Source: Paraprevotella sp. (GTDB taxonomy: Bacteria > Bacteroidota > Bacteroidia > Bacteroidales > Bacteroidaceae). From it: DNA of 5,841 nucleotides. The notes beneath the pieces were generated by a model. That model was given only the letters and a program-made list of their open reading frames with translations. It did no database searches and was not told the DNA's origin. Positions 1-5,803 of this stretch are shown here, piece by piece (the first letter of the stretch is position 1; every line of letters starts with the position of its first letter). A program made the position numbers and the translations under genes. The DNA lies in the NCBI GenBank assembly GCA_017425765.1, contig JAFOXE010000085.1, forward strand, positions 1 to 5,841, in the 5' to 3' direction.

Positions 1-720
1 ACTACTCTCATAATCAAGGTCATCAACACCGAAAGTTGCACCAAAGAAATAGCGATCGAGTACGTTGTAGGACAGGTTAATATCTACGCCATGCAGCCCC
101 CCACTTGTCACTCTTGTAAAGGCATTACGGTCAGCCCCATAGGAATAATATCCTTGTGCATCGCTATCAAACAACCACGCGTTATAAGCAGTACCAATTA
201 GGCGACTTGGGAAATTGGTATAGCCCTTATCGTCAACATATGCCCACAAATTACTCAAATGGGCGAATTGATCTGTTTGCGACAAACCAAAGGTATTAGC
301 ATTGTTGGCCGTGAGCACATGATTATAATTCGCTTTCTTTTGATAGTTGACACCGAAGTTAAAATACTGGCTCATGCCGTCGGGATCTAAAGGAAGACTT
401 ACAACCACGCCCAAGTTGTCGAACGAAAAATGAGTAAGACTTTCATCTCTATTTTGTTTGTCGGTCTGCGATAAAACGCTGAGTGTTCCGGCAAAGGTTG
501 TTCTGCGAAATAGACCTATACCTGCCGGATTAGACGACATAACGGATATGTCTGCCCCCAAAGCACCCATGGCACCACCCATTCCCACATAACGTGCCGT
601 TCCTATCAAATCGGTAGTGTTGGTGATGCGCTCGTTTACATATGTATCTTGCGCTGAGAGTTGCACGCTCGTCATCAATAGTGCAACCAATACACTCCAA
701 AGATTTAAGTTCTGCTTCAT
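1..720 (-). CDS. OmpP1/FadL-like outer-membrane barrel protein ('hemin receptor' type), 3' end missing
   Basis: I translated this frame by hand. It is open from the ATG at 718-720 to the left edge, giving 240 residues with no stop, so the gene is cut by the window. Residues 1-24 form a signal peptide (MKQN, a hydrophobic run, then LSAQD), with likely cleavage near residue 23. The mature N-terminus has the features typical of Bacteroidales proteins annotated as hemin receptor or OmpP1/FadL/TodX transporters: a TARYVGMGGAMGALGAD segment (about 41-57), then SSNPAGIGLFRR (about 62-73). The rest alternates short amphipathic strands with polar, Asn/Asp/Tyr-rich loops, as expected for a beta-barrel. 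Known members lie in the outer membrane and are presumed channels for hydrophobic solutes. The hemin annotation is inherited and weakly supported, so I assign no substrate. It follows the aromatic-rich protein gene after 53 bp on the same strand. Confidence 0.85.
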   Translation of the reverse strand, partial: MKQNLNLWSVLVALLMTSVQLSAQDTYVNERITNTTDLIGTARYVGMGGAMGALGADISVMSSNPAGIGLFRRTTFAGTLSVLSQTDKQNRDESLTHFSFDNLGVVVSLPLDPDGMSQYFNFGVNYQKKANYNHVLTANNANTFGLSQTDQFAHLSNLWAYVDDKGYTNFPSRLIGTAYNAWLFDSDAQGYYSYGADRNAFTRVTSGGLHGVDINLSYNVLDRYFFGATFGVDDLDYESS

Positions 721-768
721 ATTATTGTAATTTATACGTTTGACGTTATTTATTTCATCGTTAGAAAG

Positions 769-776
769 CAAATTTA
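769..776 (-). promoter_or_regulatory. Candidate internal -7 element for the barrel gene
   Basis: Reading the minus strand, 776-769 is TAAATTTG, an exact match to the Bacteroidetes -7 consensus TAnnTTTG. Its first three bases are the TAA stop codon of the upstream gene. It lies 48 bases before the barrel start codon, a suitable distance. No TTTG -33 element is present 19-21 bases further upstream, where the Gly codons of the upstream gene lie, so this may be chance. Confidence 0.3.
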
Positions 777-1931
777 TCTGCGTCCTCCTCTACCACCACC
801 TGAACGAATGCCACCTCCAGAACTGCGACTATTGCCATTCAAACCTCCACCTGTTGAGTAGTGACTACTACGTGAACTACGATTAGAGTTTTGATATTCT
901 CCTCCGTAATTGTGAGAGCTACTACCTGATTTATTGTGGTATCGCTCTGTGCGATTGCTCGTAGAGGCGGCAGTTGATGAGTTTGTAGAAGACACTCTTT
1001 TCTGCCCCACCTTATTGTATCTTGATGGTCGAGTTGATTTAGATTGCCCGGAAGGAATTATTGTCGTGTTCTGAGTTCTTCTATTCACACCACGCTGACG
1101 CACTGTGTTGCTCGATGGGCGATTACCCATAGGACGATTGATTACTGTTCCCGGCGACGGCTTTACAACTCCTTGTCCATTGCGATTTGGGAATCGTACA
1201 CCTTCGCGTCGTGGACTATGAGGACGTACACTTGGATACTTGCTTGCCGGAAAATGTCCAATAGGATAATGTAAGTGATGGACACCTCCCCAATAGGGAT
1301 AATATCCATATGGATGCCAACCATACCATCCACCAAAGTACGGTCCGGTATATCCAAATCCCCATCTCCAATGTGCATAATGGTAGCTGTATGAATAATA
1401 AGGATAATCAAAATAATAGAACGAGTTCCAATAGGTTGGAAAAGCATACGCATATATTCCATCATCAAACACGTTCCAGTAAATGGCATTAGGCCCATAA
1501 CACAAATCCCAATAAAGAGGACTGCTTACAGGAATTCCCATGGAAGGAGAACGAAAACGCAATAATCTTTTTGCATACACATAATCGGCCTCTGTGCCAA
1601 CAAAGTCGTTCACCCAATCGCCGGATGCGCTTGCATCATCCTCTACATTTCCTTCTTCGGGTGTTTCTTCGAAGTACAGAGTGTCATTTTCAACATGAAC
1701 TATATACTGTGTATTACGTTTCCTTCGATTGTATTCATCTACATCACGATACTCAACTATTCCTGCTTTTTCTGCATATTGATTTTCGTCTGAAACAGGC
1801 TCCTTCGAGCGTTTGGTCGTCTTCTGATCTTGTTTTGCCTTACGCGGAATGAAATACATATCATCATTCTGCGCCCACCCCACAAGTGAACACAGGCACA
1901 ACAAACTGCATATCAACATTCGAACTTTCAT
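774..1931 (-). CDS. Exported aromatic-rich protein of unknown function with basic low-complexity C-terminus
   Basis: I do not recognise a characterised function. From the start at 1931 the product has 385 residues. Residues 1-20 form a signal peptide (MKVRM, a Leu/Cys-rich core, VGWA, then QN). The core Cys residues do not make a lipobox, so signal peptidase I processing is likely. Residues about 23-130 are charged and may form a small domain (FIPRK, then IVEYRDVDEYNRRKR). Residues 140-222 are extraordinarily aromatic: by hand count 36 of 83 are Tyr, Trp or Phe, mixed with Gly, Pro and His. Residues 232-385 are low-complexity and basic, rich in Ser, Arg, Asn, Thr and Gly, ending in a Gly/Arg tail (SGGGRGGRR). 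In-frame ATGs also exist at 1955, 1946 and 1940. I prefer 1931 because it gives the cleanest signal peptide and a normal leader after the promoter at 1969-2000. Similar Bacteroidales proteins are usually annotated as hypothetical or by spurious similarity to vitellogenin. A surface or periplasmic role with the adjacent barrel is inference. Confidence 0.75.
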   Translation of the reverse strand: MKVRMLICSLLCLCSLVGWAQNDDMYFIPRKAKQDQKTTKRSKEPVSDENQYAEKAGIVEYRDVDEYNRRKRNTQYIVHVENDTLYFEETPEEGNVEDDASASGDWVNDFVGTEADYVYAKRLLRFRSPSMGIPVSSPLYWDLCYGPNAIYWNVFDDGIYAYAFPTYWNSFYYFDYPYYSYSYHYAHWRWGFGYTGPYFGGWYGWHPYGYYPYWGGVHHLHYPIGHFPASKYPSVRPHSPRREGVRFPNRNGQGVVKPSPGTVINRPMGNRPSSNTVRQRGVNRRTQNTTIIPSGQSKSTRPSRYNKVGQKRVSSTNSSTAASTSNRTERYHNKSGSSSHNYGGEYQNSNRSSRSSHYSTGGGLNGNSRSSGGGIRSGGGRGGRR

Positions 1932-1968
1932 AAAAGACATCTTCATCAAAACCATATTATATCTATTG

Positions 1969-2000
1969 CAAATTTATAGGTTAATGCGCACAAGAGCAAA
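1969..2000 (-). promoter_or_regulatory. Bacteroidetes-type promoter of the aromatic-rich protein gene
   Basis: On the minus strand a TTTG box at 2000-1997 is followed after 20 bp by TAAATTTG at 1976-1969. This matches the Bacteroides -33/-7 promoter (TTTG, 19-21 bp, TAnnTTTG). Transcription would start near 1963, leaving under 10 nt before the most upstream ATG (1955) but about 30 nt before the ATG at 1931, which supports the shorter start. The element probably drives this gene and the barrel gene together. Confidence 0.65.
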
Positions 2001-2042
2001 GGATTTTCCCTATTATGGAAGCGGGATTTCCCCATTTTTTAC

Positions 2043-2050
2043 TAATTTTG
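2043..2050 (+). promoter_or_regulatory. -7 promoter element for prmA
   Basis: TAATTTTG at 2043-2050 matches the Bacteroidetes -7 consensus TAnnTTTG exactly and lies 33 bases before the prmA ATG at 2084. No good TTTG -33 box is visible at the expected distance (around 2019-2023). It diverges from the minus-strand promoter, and the two -7 elements are about 65 bp apart. If it is used, an ATG at 2015 would lie upstream of the transcript start, so prmA cannot begin there. Confidence 0.5.
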
Positions 2051-2083
2051 CCTAAAGAAAATAACAAACAGAACATCCACTCC

Positions 2084-2932
2084 ATGAAATATATTGAAGT
2101 TGACTTCCGAATCACACCCACAAGCGAGGATTTGTGCGACATCTTATCAGCTCTTTTAGCTGAAGAGGCAGATTTTGAAACCTTTACACTGCACGATAAC
2201 GGCATGATGGCCTACGTTCAAAAAGCAAGCTTCGAAATGCAACGAATTGACGAAATCATTGCAAACTTCCCTATACCTGAAGTGGAAATCACCTACACTA
2301 CAACCGAAGCAGAAGACCGCAATTGGAACGAAGAATGGGAACAAAACGGATTTAGACCTATAGAAATTGGTAATCGATTGTGCGTCCATGATTCACGACA
2401 CGAAATTACCGAAAATTATGAGTTCAACATAAAAATCAACCCACAACAAGCTTTTGGTAGCGGAAGTCACCAAACTACTAGCATGATTTTGCAGTACTTG
2501 ATGGACGAAGCTCTACAAGGCAAACGAGTTTTGGATGCGGGTTGTGGCACCGGAATCCTCTCCATTATGGCCTCAATGCGTGGAGCAGACAATGTATTTG
2601 CCTACGACATTGATGAATGGAGTGTACGCAACACAGAGCTGAACCTATCACTAAACAACATCCAGAATGTGAAGGTCGTAGAAGGTTATGCCGATGTACT
2701 TAAGACGCAAACACCATTCGATTTGATTTTGGCCAACATCAATCGTAATATCCTAATTCAAGACATGGAGGCATTCACCTCGGTATTAAAGAAAGGAGGC
2801 AAACTTGTATTGAGTGGATTCTATACTTCGGACATCCCCTTGATGCTCGAAACCACACAAAAATATGGCTTGCAACACAACATTACATCAGAAAAAGACG
2901 AATGGGCAATGTTGGTGTTTACTCTACAATAG
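2084..2932 (+). CDS. prmA: Ribosomal protein L11 methyltransferase PrmA
   Basis: PrmA is a cytoplasmic SAM-dependent enzyme that trimethylates amino groups of ribosomal protein L11. The 282-residue product is close to the family's usual length of about 290. Residues 1-110 form the substrate-recognition domain, with the conserved WNEEWEQNG stretch at 81-89. The PrmA signature FGSGSHQTT is at 124-132. The SAM-binding motif I, LDAGCGTG, is at 150-157, and the acidic ribose-binding segment YDID is at 174-177. LANINRNIL (216-224) corresponds to the ANIL segment of E. coli PrmA, and a glycine-rich strand (KKGGKLVLSGF) follows at 236-246. An in-frame ATG at 2015 would add 23 residues unlike the family and lies before the probable promoter, so I chose 2084. 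Loss of prmA is usually tolerated, as known for E. coli. It converges with the GH25 gene, whose stop lies 15 bp beyond its own. Confidence 0.95.
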   Translation: MKYIEVDFRITPTSEDLCDILSALLAEEADFETFTLHDNGMMAYVQKASFEMQRIDEIIANFPIPEVEITYTTTEAEDRNWNEEWEQNGFRPIEIGNRLCVHDSRHEITENYEFNIKINPQQAFGSGSHQTTSMILQYLMDEALQGKRVLDAGCGTGILSIMASMRGADNVFAYDIDEWSVRNTELNLSLNNIQNVKVVEGYADVLKTQTPFDLILANINRNILIQDMEAFTSVLKKGGKLVLSGFYTSDIPLMLETTQKYGLQHNITSEKDEWAMLVFTLQ

Positions 2933-2950
2933 GTGTTAAAGATTAACCTA
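2930..2950. other. Imperfect inverted repeat spanning both convergent stop codons
   Basis: TAGG-TG-TTAA at 2930-2939 pairs with TTAACCTA at 2943-2950, giving 8 bp with a 2-nt bulge and a 3-nt loop (AGA). The repeat includes the TAG stop of prmA and the TAG stop of the GH25 gene. The stem is short and AT-rich and has no T-tract on either side, so it is at best a weak terminator. It is the only structured element between the two converging genes. Confidence 0.3.
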
Positions 2951-3784
2951 CTCCTTAATAGTAAGTTCCAAAAGTTCTTGTTCCGAACCGTTGAACACGT
3001 TGCAGTCAACATATCCCTTAATACCTTGTATGCGACCGCAGTCGGTGTGTTGCCAAAAGTGCCATGCTCCTTTGTAGGCTAACGAATCCACATAATAATG
3101 AGCTATCCAATAAGGATAGGCATCAAACATACGGTCGCTAAGATAGCGTTTCTTGAACTTATAACCTGTGTAAATTATAGGCTTTACACCCAAACTATCC
3201 TCTACAACATTCAACCACGTCTTTACCTCGGCACAAAGTTCTTTAGGTGTCAATGCACCTATTTTCTCAACATCAAGTACCGGCGCGAGGTCGCCTTTGC
3301 CTAAATGAGCATGTCGTAAATAGAACTCGGCTTGCGCCTTTCCCGATTCATCAGGTGTAAAGAAATGATAAGCCCCGCACAAAATACCACTTTCCTTTGC
3401 CGCATAAAAATTCTGTTCGTAGAACTTGTCCTTCAACGAAACGCCTTCGGTTGCTTTAATGATGGCAAAACATATCGGTGCCGACTTTATATCGGCATTA
3501 CGCACCAACTCCCAGTCAATGACACCTTGATAATGTGAAACATCTATTCCGCGAACATCATAGCCATCGGGATAGTTCCCATCGCCATATATAGCCCTCC
3601 AACGGAATGAAAAAGGACTAACGAAGAAAGAATAAAAAACAAGCAAATAGATTGCAGCAGAAAGTATGCCGCCAAGCCAAAACACCCATACCGGCCATTT
3701 ACTAAAGAAATGGTGACGTTTCGTCCCCTCTCTCTTCGAAGCCTTACTACGAGGTCTGGTTTTATTTTTCTTAAAGACGGACAT
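2948..3784 (-). CDS. Membrane-anchored GH25 lysozyme (N-acetylmuramidase)
   Basis: The 278-residue product has three parts. Residues 1-27 are a Lys/Arg-rich cytoplasmic tail. Residues about 30-56 form a single transmembrane helix with no obvious signal peptidase site. Residues about 76-270 form a glycoside hydrolase family 25 domain, placed outside the inner membrane by the positive-inside rule. The family landmarks are GIDVSHYQGVIDW (79-91), IIKATEG (108-114), GAYHFF (137-142), PVLDVE (168-173), PIIYTGY (202-208), HFWQ (242-245) and GYVDCNVF (257-264). Asp81, Asp171 and Glu173 align with the family's catalytic acidic residues, so an active muramidase that cleaves the MurNAc-GlcNAc beta-1,4 bond is likely. 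No amidase, SH3 or LysM domain is attached. A strong terminator separates it from pfp upstream, so it should have its own promoter in 3785-3871, but I found no full consensus match there. A role in cell-wall remodelling is inference; a prophage lysin is unlikely, because no phage genes are nearby and the enzyme is anchored. Confidence 0.93.
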   Translation of the reverse strand: MSVFKKNKTRPRSKASKREGTKRHHFFSKWPVWVFWLGGILSAAIYLLVFYSFFVSPFSFRWRAIYGDGNYPDGYDVRGIDVSHYQGVIDWELVRNADIKSAPICFAIIKATEGVSLKDKFYEQNFYAAKESGILCGAYHFFTPDESGKAQAEFYLRHAHLGKGDLAPVLDVEKIGALTPKELCAEVKTWLNVVEDSLGVKPIIYTGYKFKKRYLSDRMFDAYPYWIAHYYVDSLAYKGAWHFWQHTDCGRIQGIKGYVDCNVFNGSEQELLELTIKE

Positions 3785-3871
3785 GCTTTTATCTTGAATG
3801 TTTCATACAAACAAACTCCCCCTACGCTATTCTTGCAATAAGTGGTTTGTATATATATAATATAGGTATAG

Positions 3872-3908
3872 AAAAAAGTCCCCTATCCCGAAAAGGGAAG
3901 GGGACTTT
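3872..3908 (-). terminator. Rho-independent terminator of pfp
   Basis: AAAGTCCCC-TA-TCCC (3875-3889) pairs with GGGA-AGGGGACTTT (3895-3908). This makes a stem of about 14 bp with a one-base bulge (A3885) and a GAAAA loop, read on the plus strand. On the minus strand the stem is followed by six T residues (3877-3872, partly in the stem), the form of an intrinsic terminator. It begins 15 bases after the pfp stop codon and insulates the downstream GH25 gene. Confidence 0.9.
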
Positions 3909-3923
3909 AATGTTCATATATTC

Positions 3924-5561
3924 TTACTTAGCTTGCTCTAGTTGCAAAGTCTTAGTTGGCTGATCGCATACTTCAGTTGGACCAAAGTATTGGATTGGAC
4001 CAGGATATACGAATGCTGTTTCCTTAGCCCACTTGTCGCGTTGTGCTGCGAAAGTCTTGAAAGGAGCTGCATCCAAACGTACCAAAGCCTTCTTGATAAC
4101 CGGCTTCATTTCGCCGTGACGCTTTTCCATGTTCATCATCATTGTGATGGGCACACCACCGGCAATCCACTCAGCAGCAGGAGCTGTAGTATTCTTAACA
4201 ATTGCCATGTAACCGGTCTTGCCATTAGCCATCAACATAGCTGCACTTGTACCCAATGCATAGCAATAGTCGGCATCGTAGTTAGAAGGAGCAGCACATC
4301 TTCCTTCGTAACCGAAGAAGTGATGCAAGGCTGAGAATTTGCCGTTAAACTTACCTTCTGCTTTCCAAGCAGCAAGCTTCGCAGCAACCATTTCAGACAA
4401 CAACTTCTCTGTTTCGATAAGAGATACTTGTACGTTACCATGTGGGTCGCGCTCCATAGTAAGCTGAGCAGCTACACCCAATGGCAATGACTCGTAGATA
4501 GCCTTGTTTGATTCTGAAAGCTTACTCATGATCCACTCACGTTGTTCTTCTTTTTCGATGGCGGCAGCTTCAGGAGTTGCAAGAAGGTCATTCAACTCTG
4601 CGATAAGTTTCTTCATTGCAGGGATGAACTCGATAAGACCTTCCGGAATGAGCACAGTACCGAAATTATTACCGTCGGCTGCGCGGTTTGCTACGGTCTG
4701 AGCGATGTAAGTTACGATATCGTCCAAAGTTTGGTTCTTTTCTTCTACTTCTTCAGAGATGATGCAGACATTAGGCTGTACTTGCAAAGCGCACTCCAAT
4801 GCAATGTGCGATGCAGAACGGCCCATAAGCTTAATAAAGTGCCAGTACTTACGTGCAGAATTAGCATCACGTTGAATGTTACCGATTACTTCAGCGTAAG
4901 TCTTACAAGCAGTATCGAAACCGAAAGAAGTTTCAATTTGGTCGTTCTTCAAGTCGCCGTCGATGGTCTTAGGACAACCGATAACTTGAACGCCATAGTT
5001 CTTTGCTGCGTAGTATTCTGCCAAAACACAGGCATTTGTATTAGAATCGTCACCACCAATGATTACAAGAGCCTTGATGTTAAGTTCACGAATAATTTCC
5101 AAACCTTTCTCAAATTGCTCTTCCAATTCAAGTTTAGTACGTCCTGAACCAATCATGTCAAAACCACCGGTATTGCGATACTCGTCGATGATGTCGGCAG
5201 TTAGTTCCTTATAATTGTGATCTACCAAGCCGCCAGGACCCAAGATAAATCCATACAATTTACTATCGGCATTTAGACGCTTGATACCGTCGAACAAGCC
5301 ACAAATAACATTGTGACCACCAGGAGCCTGACCACCAGACAAAATAACACCTACGTTGATAGGAGCATATTCCTTTGCTTCACCCGGCACAAACTCGATA
5401 AGAGGCATACCATAAGTGTTAGGGAACAACTTCTTGATTTCTTCTTGGTCTGCTACTGATTGTGTAGGAGCACCTTCTTTTACGCTTACATTACCTTGCA
5501 ATCCAAGTGGAAGCTTAGGTTGGTAAGCAGATCTTGCAATGTGCAATGCGCTTTTTTCCAT
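3924..5561 (-). CDS. pfp: PPi-dependent 6-phosphofructokinase (diphosphate-fructose-6-phosphate 1-phosphotransferase)
   Basis: This cytoplasmic enzyme reversibly phosphorylates fructose 6-phosphate to fructose 1,6-bisphosphate using pyrophosphate, serving both glycolysis and gluconeogenesis. The 545-residue length matches the long (plant beta-like) class found in Bacteroidetes. The donor loop [11 protein letters not shown] is at 74-84 and GPGGLVDH at 108-115. GGDDSN is at 169-174; Asp172, where ATP-dependent enzymes usually have Gly, marks use of PPi. PKTIDGDL is at 197-204: Lys198 is the second PPi-specific residue, Asp201 the expected catalytic base and Asp203 its acidic partner. MGRSASH (246-252) binds the sugar phosphate, and FGYEGR (416-421) is a conserved C-terminal substrate-site segment. 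The ATG at 5561 suits the family and lies 43 bases after an exact -7 promoter element. The TAA at 3924-3926 is followed by a strong terminator, so the gene is probably transcribed alone. Nothing is missing or truncated. Confidence 0.96.
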   Translation of the reverse strand: MEKSALHIARSAYQPKLPLGLQGNVSVKEGAPTQSVADQEEIKKLFPNTYGMPLIEFVPGEAKEYAPINVGVILSGGQAPGGHNVICGLFDGIKRLNADSKLYGFILGPGGLVDHNYKELTADIIDEYRNTGGFDMIGSGRTKLELEEQFEKGLEIIRELNIKALVIIGGDDSNTNACVLAEYYAAKNYGVQVIGCPKTIDGDLKNDQIETSFGFDTACKTYAEVIGNIQRDANSARKYWHFIKLMGRSASHIALECALQVQPNVCIISEEVEEKNQTLDDIVTYIAQTVANRAADGNNFGTVLIPEGLIEFIPAMKKLIAELNDLLATPEAAAIEKEEQREWIMSKLSESNKAIYESLPLGVAAQLTMERDPHGNVQVSLIETEKLLSEMVAAKLAAWKAEGKFNGKFSALHHFFGYEGRCAAPSNYDADYCYALGTSAAMLMANGKTGYMAIVKNTTAPAAEWIAGGVPITMMMNMEKRHGEMKPVIKKALVRLDAAPFKTFAAQRDKWAKETAFVYPGPIQYFGPTEVCDQPTKTLQLEQAK

Positions 5562-5600
5562 ACTTCGTATATTTAATAGTTTGTTAATGGTCTATTTCGT

Positions 5601-5613
5601 ATGCAAAATTACG
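5601..5613. repeat. Direct repeat copy 1 (ATGCAAAATTACG)
   Basis: This 13-base word contains the pfp -7 element on its minus strand. It recurs with one change at 5791-5803 (ATGTAAAATTACG), 190 bases to the right. The agreement is 12 of 13 bases. Confidence 0.5.
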
Positions 5614-5634
5614 CTTTTTTTATGGAACATGAAA
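5604..5634 (-). promoter_or_regulatory. Bacteroidetes-type promoter of pfp
   Basis: On the minus strand TAATTTTG at 5611-5604 matches the TAnnTTTG -7 consensus exactly. Nineteen bases upstream, TTTC at 5634-5631 is a one-base variant of the TTTG -33 box. Transcription should begin near 5597, giving an AT-rich leader of about 36 nt with no Shine-Dalgarno sequence, as is usual for this phylum. Confidence 0.6.
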
Positions 5635-5714
5635 GTGTTAATCAGACAAAAAGATGATAATTTACACCTATCGTCACAATATCCATAAAATCAGACGCTC
5701 GTCACACCCCTAAC

Positions 5715-5795
5715 TACATGCTCACCAAAATGTAACAACACGTACGTGTAGAACCCTCTTACACGTACGTCTTTTTTGCACTATCCGAGCATGTA
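5715..5795. repeat. 9-bp outer inverted repeat enclosing the hairpin
   Basis: TACATGCTC at 5715-5723 is the exact reverse complement of GAGCATGTA at 5787-5795. The pair encloses the 11-bp hairpin, so the whole 81-base segment could fold as a nested structure with asymmetric internal loops of 16 nt (left) and 16 nt (right). Confidence 0.55.
5740..5777 (+). terminator. Terminator-like hairpin on the plus strand with no visible gene upstream
   Basis: ACGTACGTGTA (5740-5750) and TACACGTACGT (5760-5770) form a perfect 11-bp stem with a 9-nt loop. The stem is followed by C and six T residues (5772-5777), the form of a plus-strand intrinsic terminator. On the minus strand no T-tract follows the stem. 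The nearest gene on its left, pfp, runs the other way, and the plus strand of 5562-5739 holds no convincing ORF. It could end a small RNA, attenuate a gene beyond the right edge, or act as a protein-binding site. Confidence 0.65.
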
Positions 5796-5803
5796 AAATT
5801 ACG
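5791..5803. repeat. Direct repeat copy 2 (ATGTAAAATTACG)
   Basis: This is the second copy of the word that forms the pfp -7 region at 5601-5613. On the minus strand it reads TAATTTTA (5801-5794), a one-base departure from the -7 consensus, with no TTTG box at the -33 distance. It overlaps the right arm of the 9-bp outer inverted repeat. It may be a decayed or weak promoter copy, or chance similarity in AT-rich DNA. Confidence 0.4.

Noticed and set aside
774..1238. Possible tandem repeats coding for the Ser/Arg/Gly tail of the aromatic-rich protein
   Set aside because: The composition is biased, but I could not find a repeating unit at the DNA or protein level beyond short Gly and Ser runs.
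1163..1498. A 111-codon minus-strand frame overlapping the aromatic-rich gene
   Set aside because: It is an alternate frame of the Tyr/Trp-codon-rich segment; the Ile/Met/His/Asp-rich product reflects shifted TAT/GGA/TGG codons and has no signals of its own.
1571..1852. Plus-strand frame of 93 codons antisense to the aromatic-rich gene
   Set aside because: The product is a His/Leu/Ser-rich shadow with no recognisable domain or start signal, fully inside a better-supported gene.
1887..1931. Lipoprotein signal in the aromatic-rich protein
   Set aside because: There are three Cys in the hydrophobic core, but none is preceded by the Leu-x-(Gly/Ala/Ser) of a lipobox; cleavage after VGWA fits better.
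2015..2083. A 23-residue N-terminal extension of PrmA
   Set aside because: It contains the probable -7 element, is unlike PrmA N-termini, and would make the protein longer than the family norm.
3848..3870. Alternating TATATA tract upstream of the GH25 gene
   Set aside because: It is AT-rich and may help promoter opening, but I could not match it to a TTTG/TAnnTTTG promoter, and it shows no ordered repeat unit.
4542..5147. A 201-codon plus-strand reading frame antisense to pfp
   Set aside because: It lies wholly inside the strongly supported pfp gene, resembles no family I know, is rich in Cys, Phe and Ser as expected from antisense reading, and has no promoter motif near its start.
5629..5688. 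A 19-codon plus-strand ORF before the right-end hairpin
   Set aside because: It would give the hairpin an upstream gene, but it is very short, has no ribosome-binding or promoter signal, and its stop is 50 bases before the stem. Only expression data could revive it.
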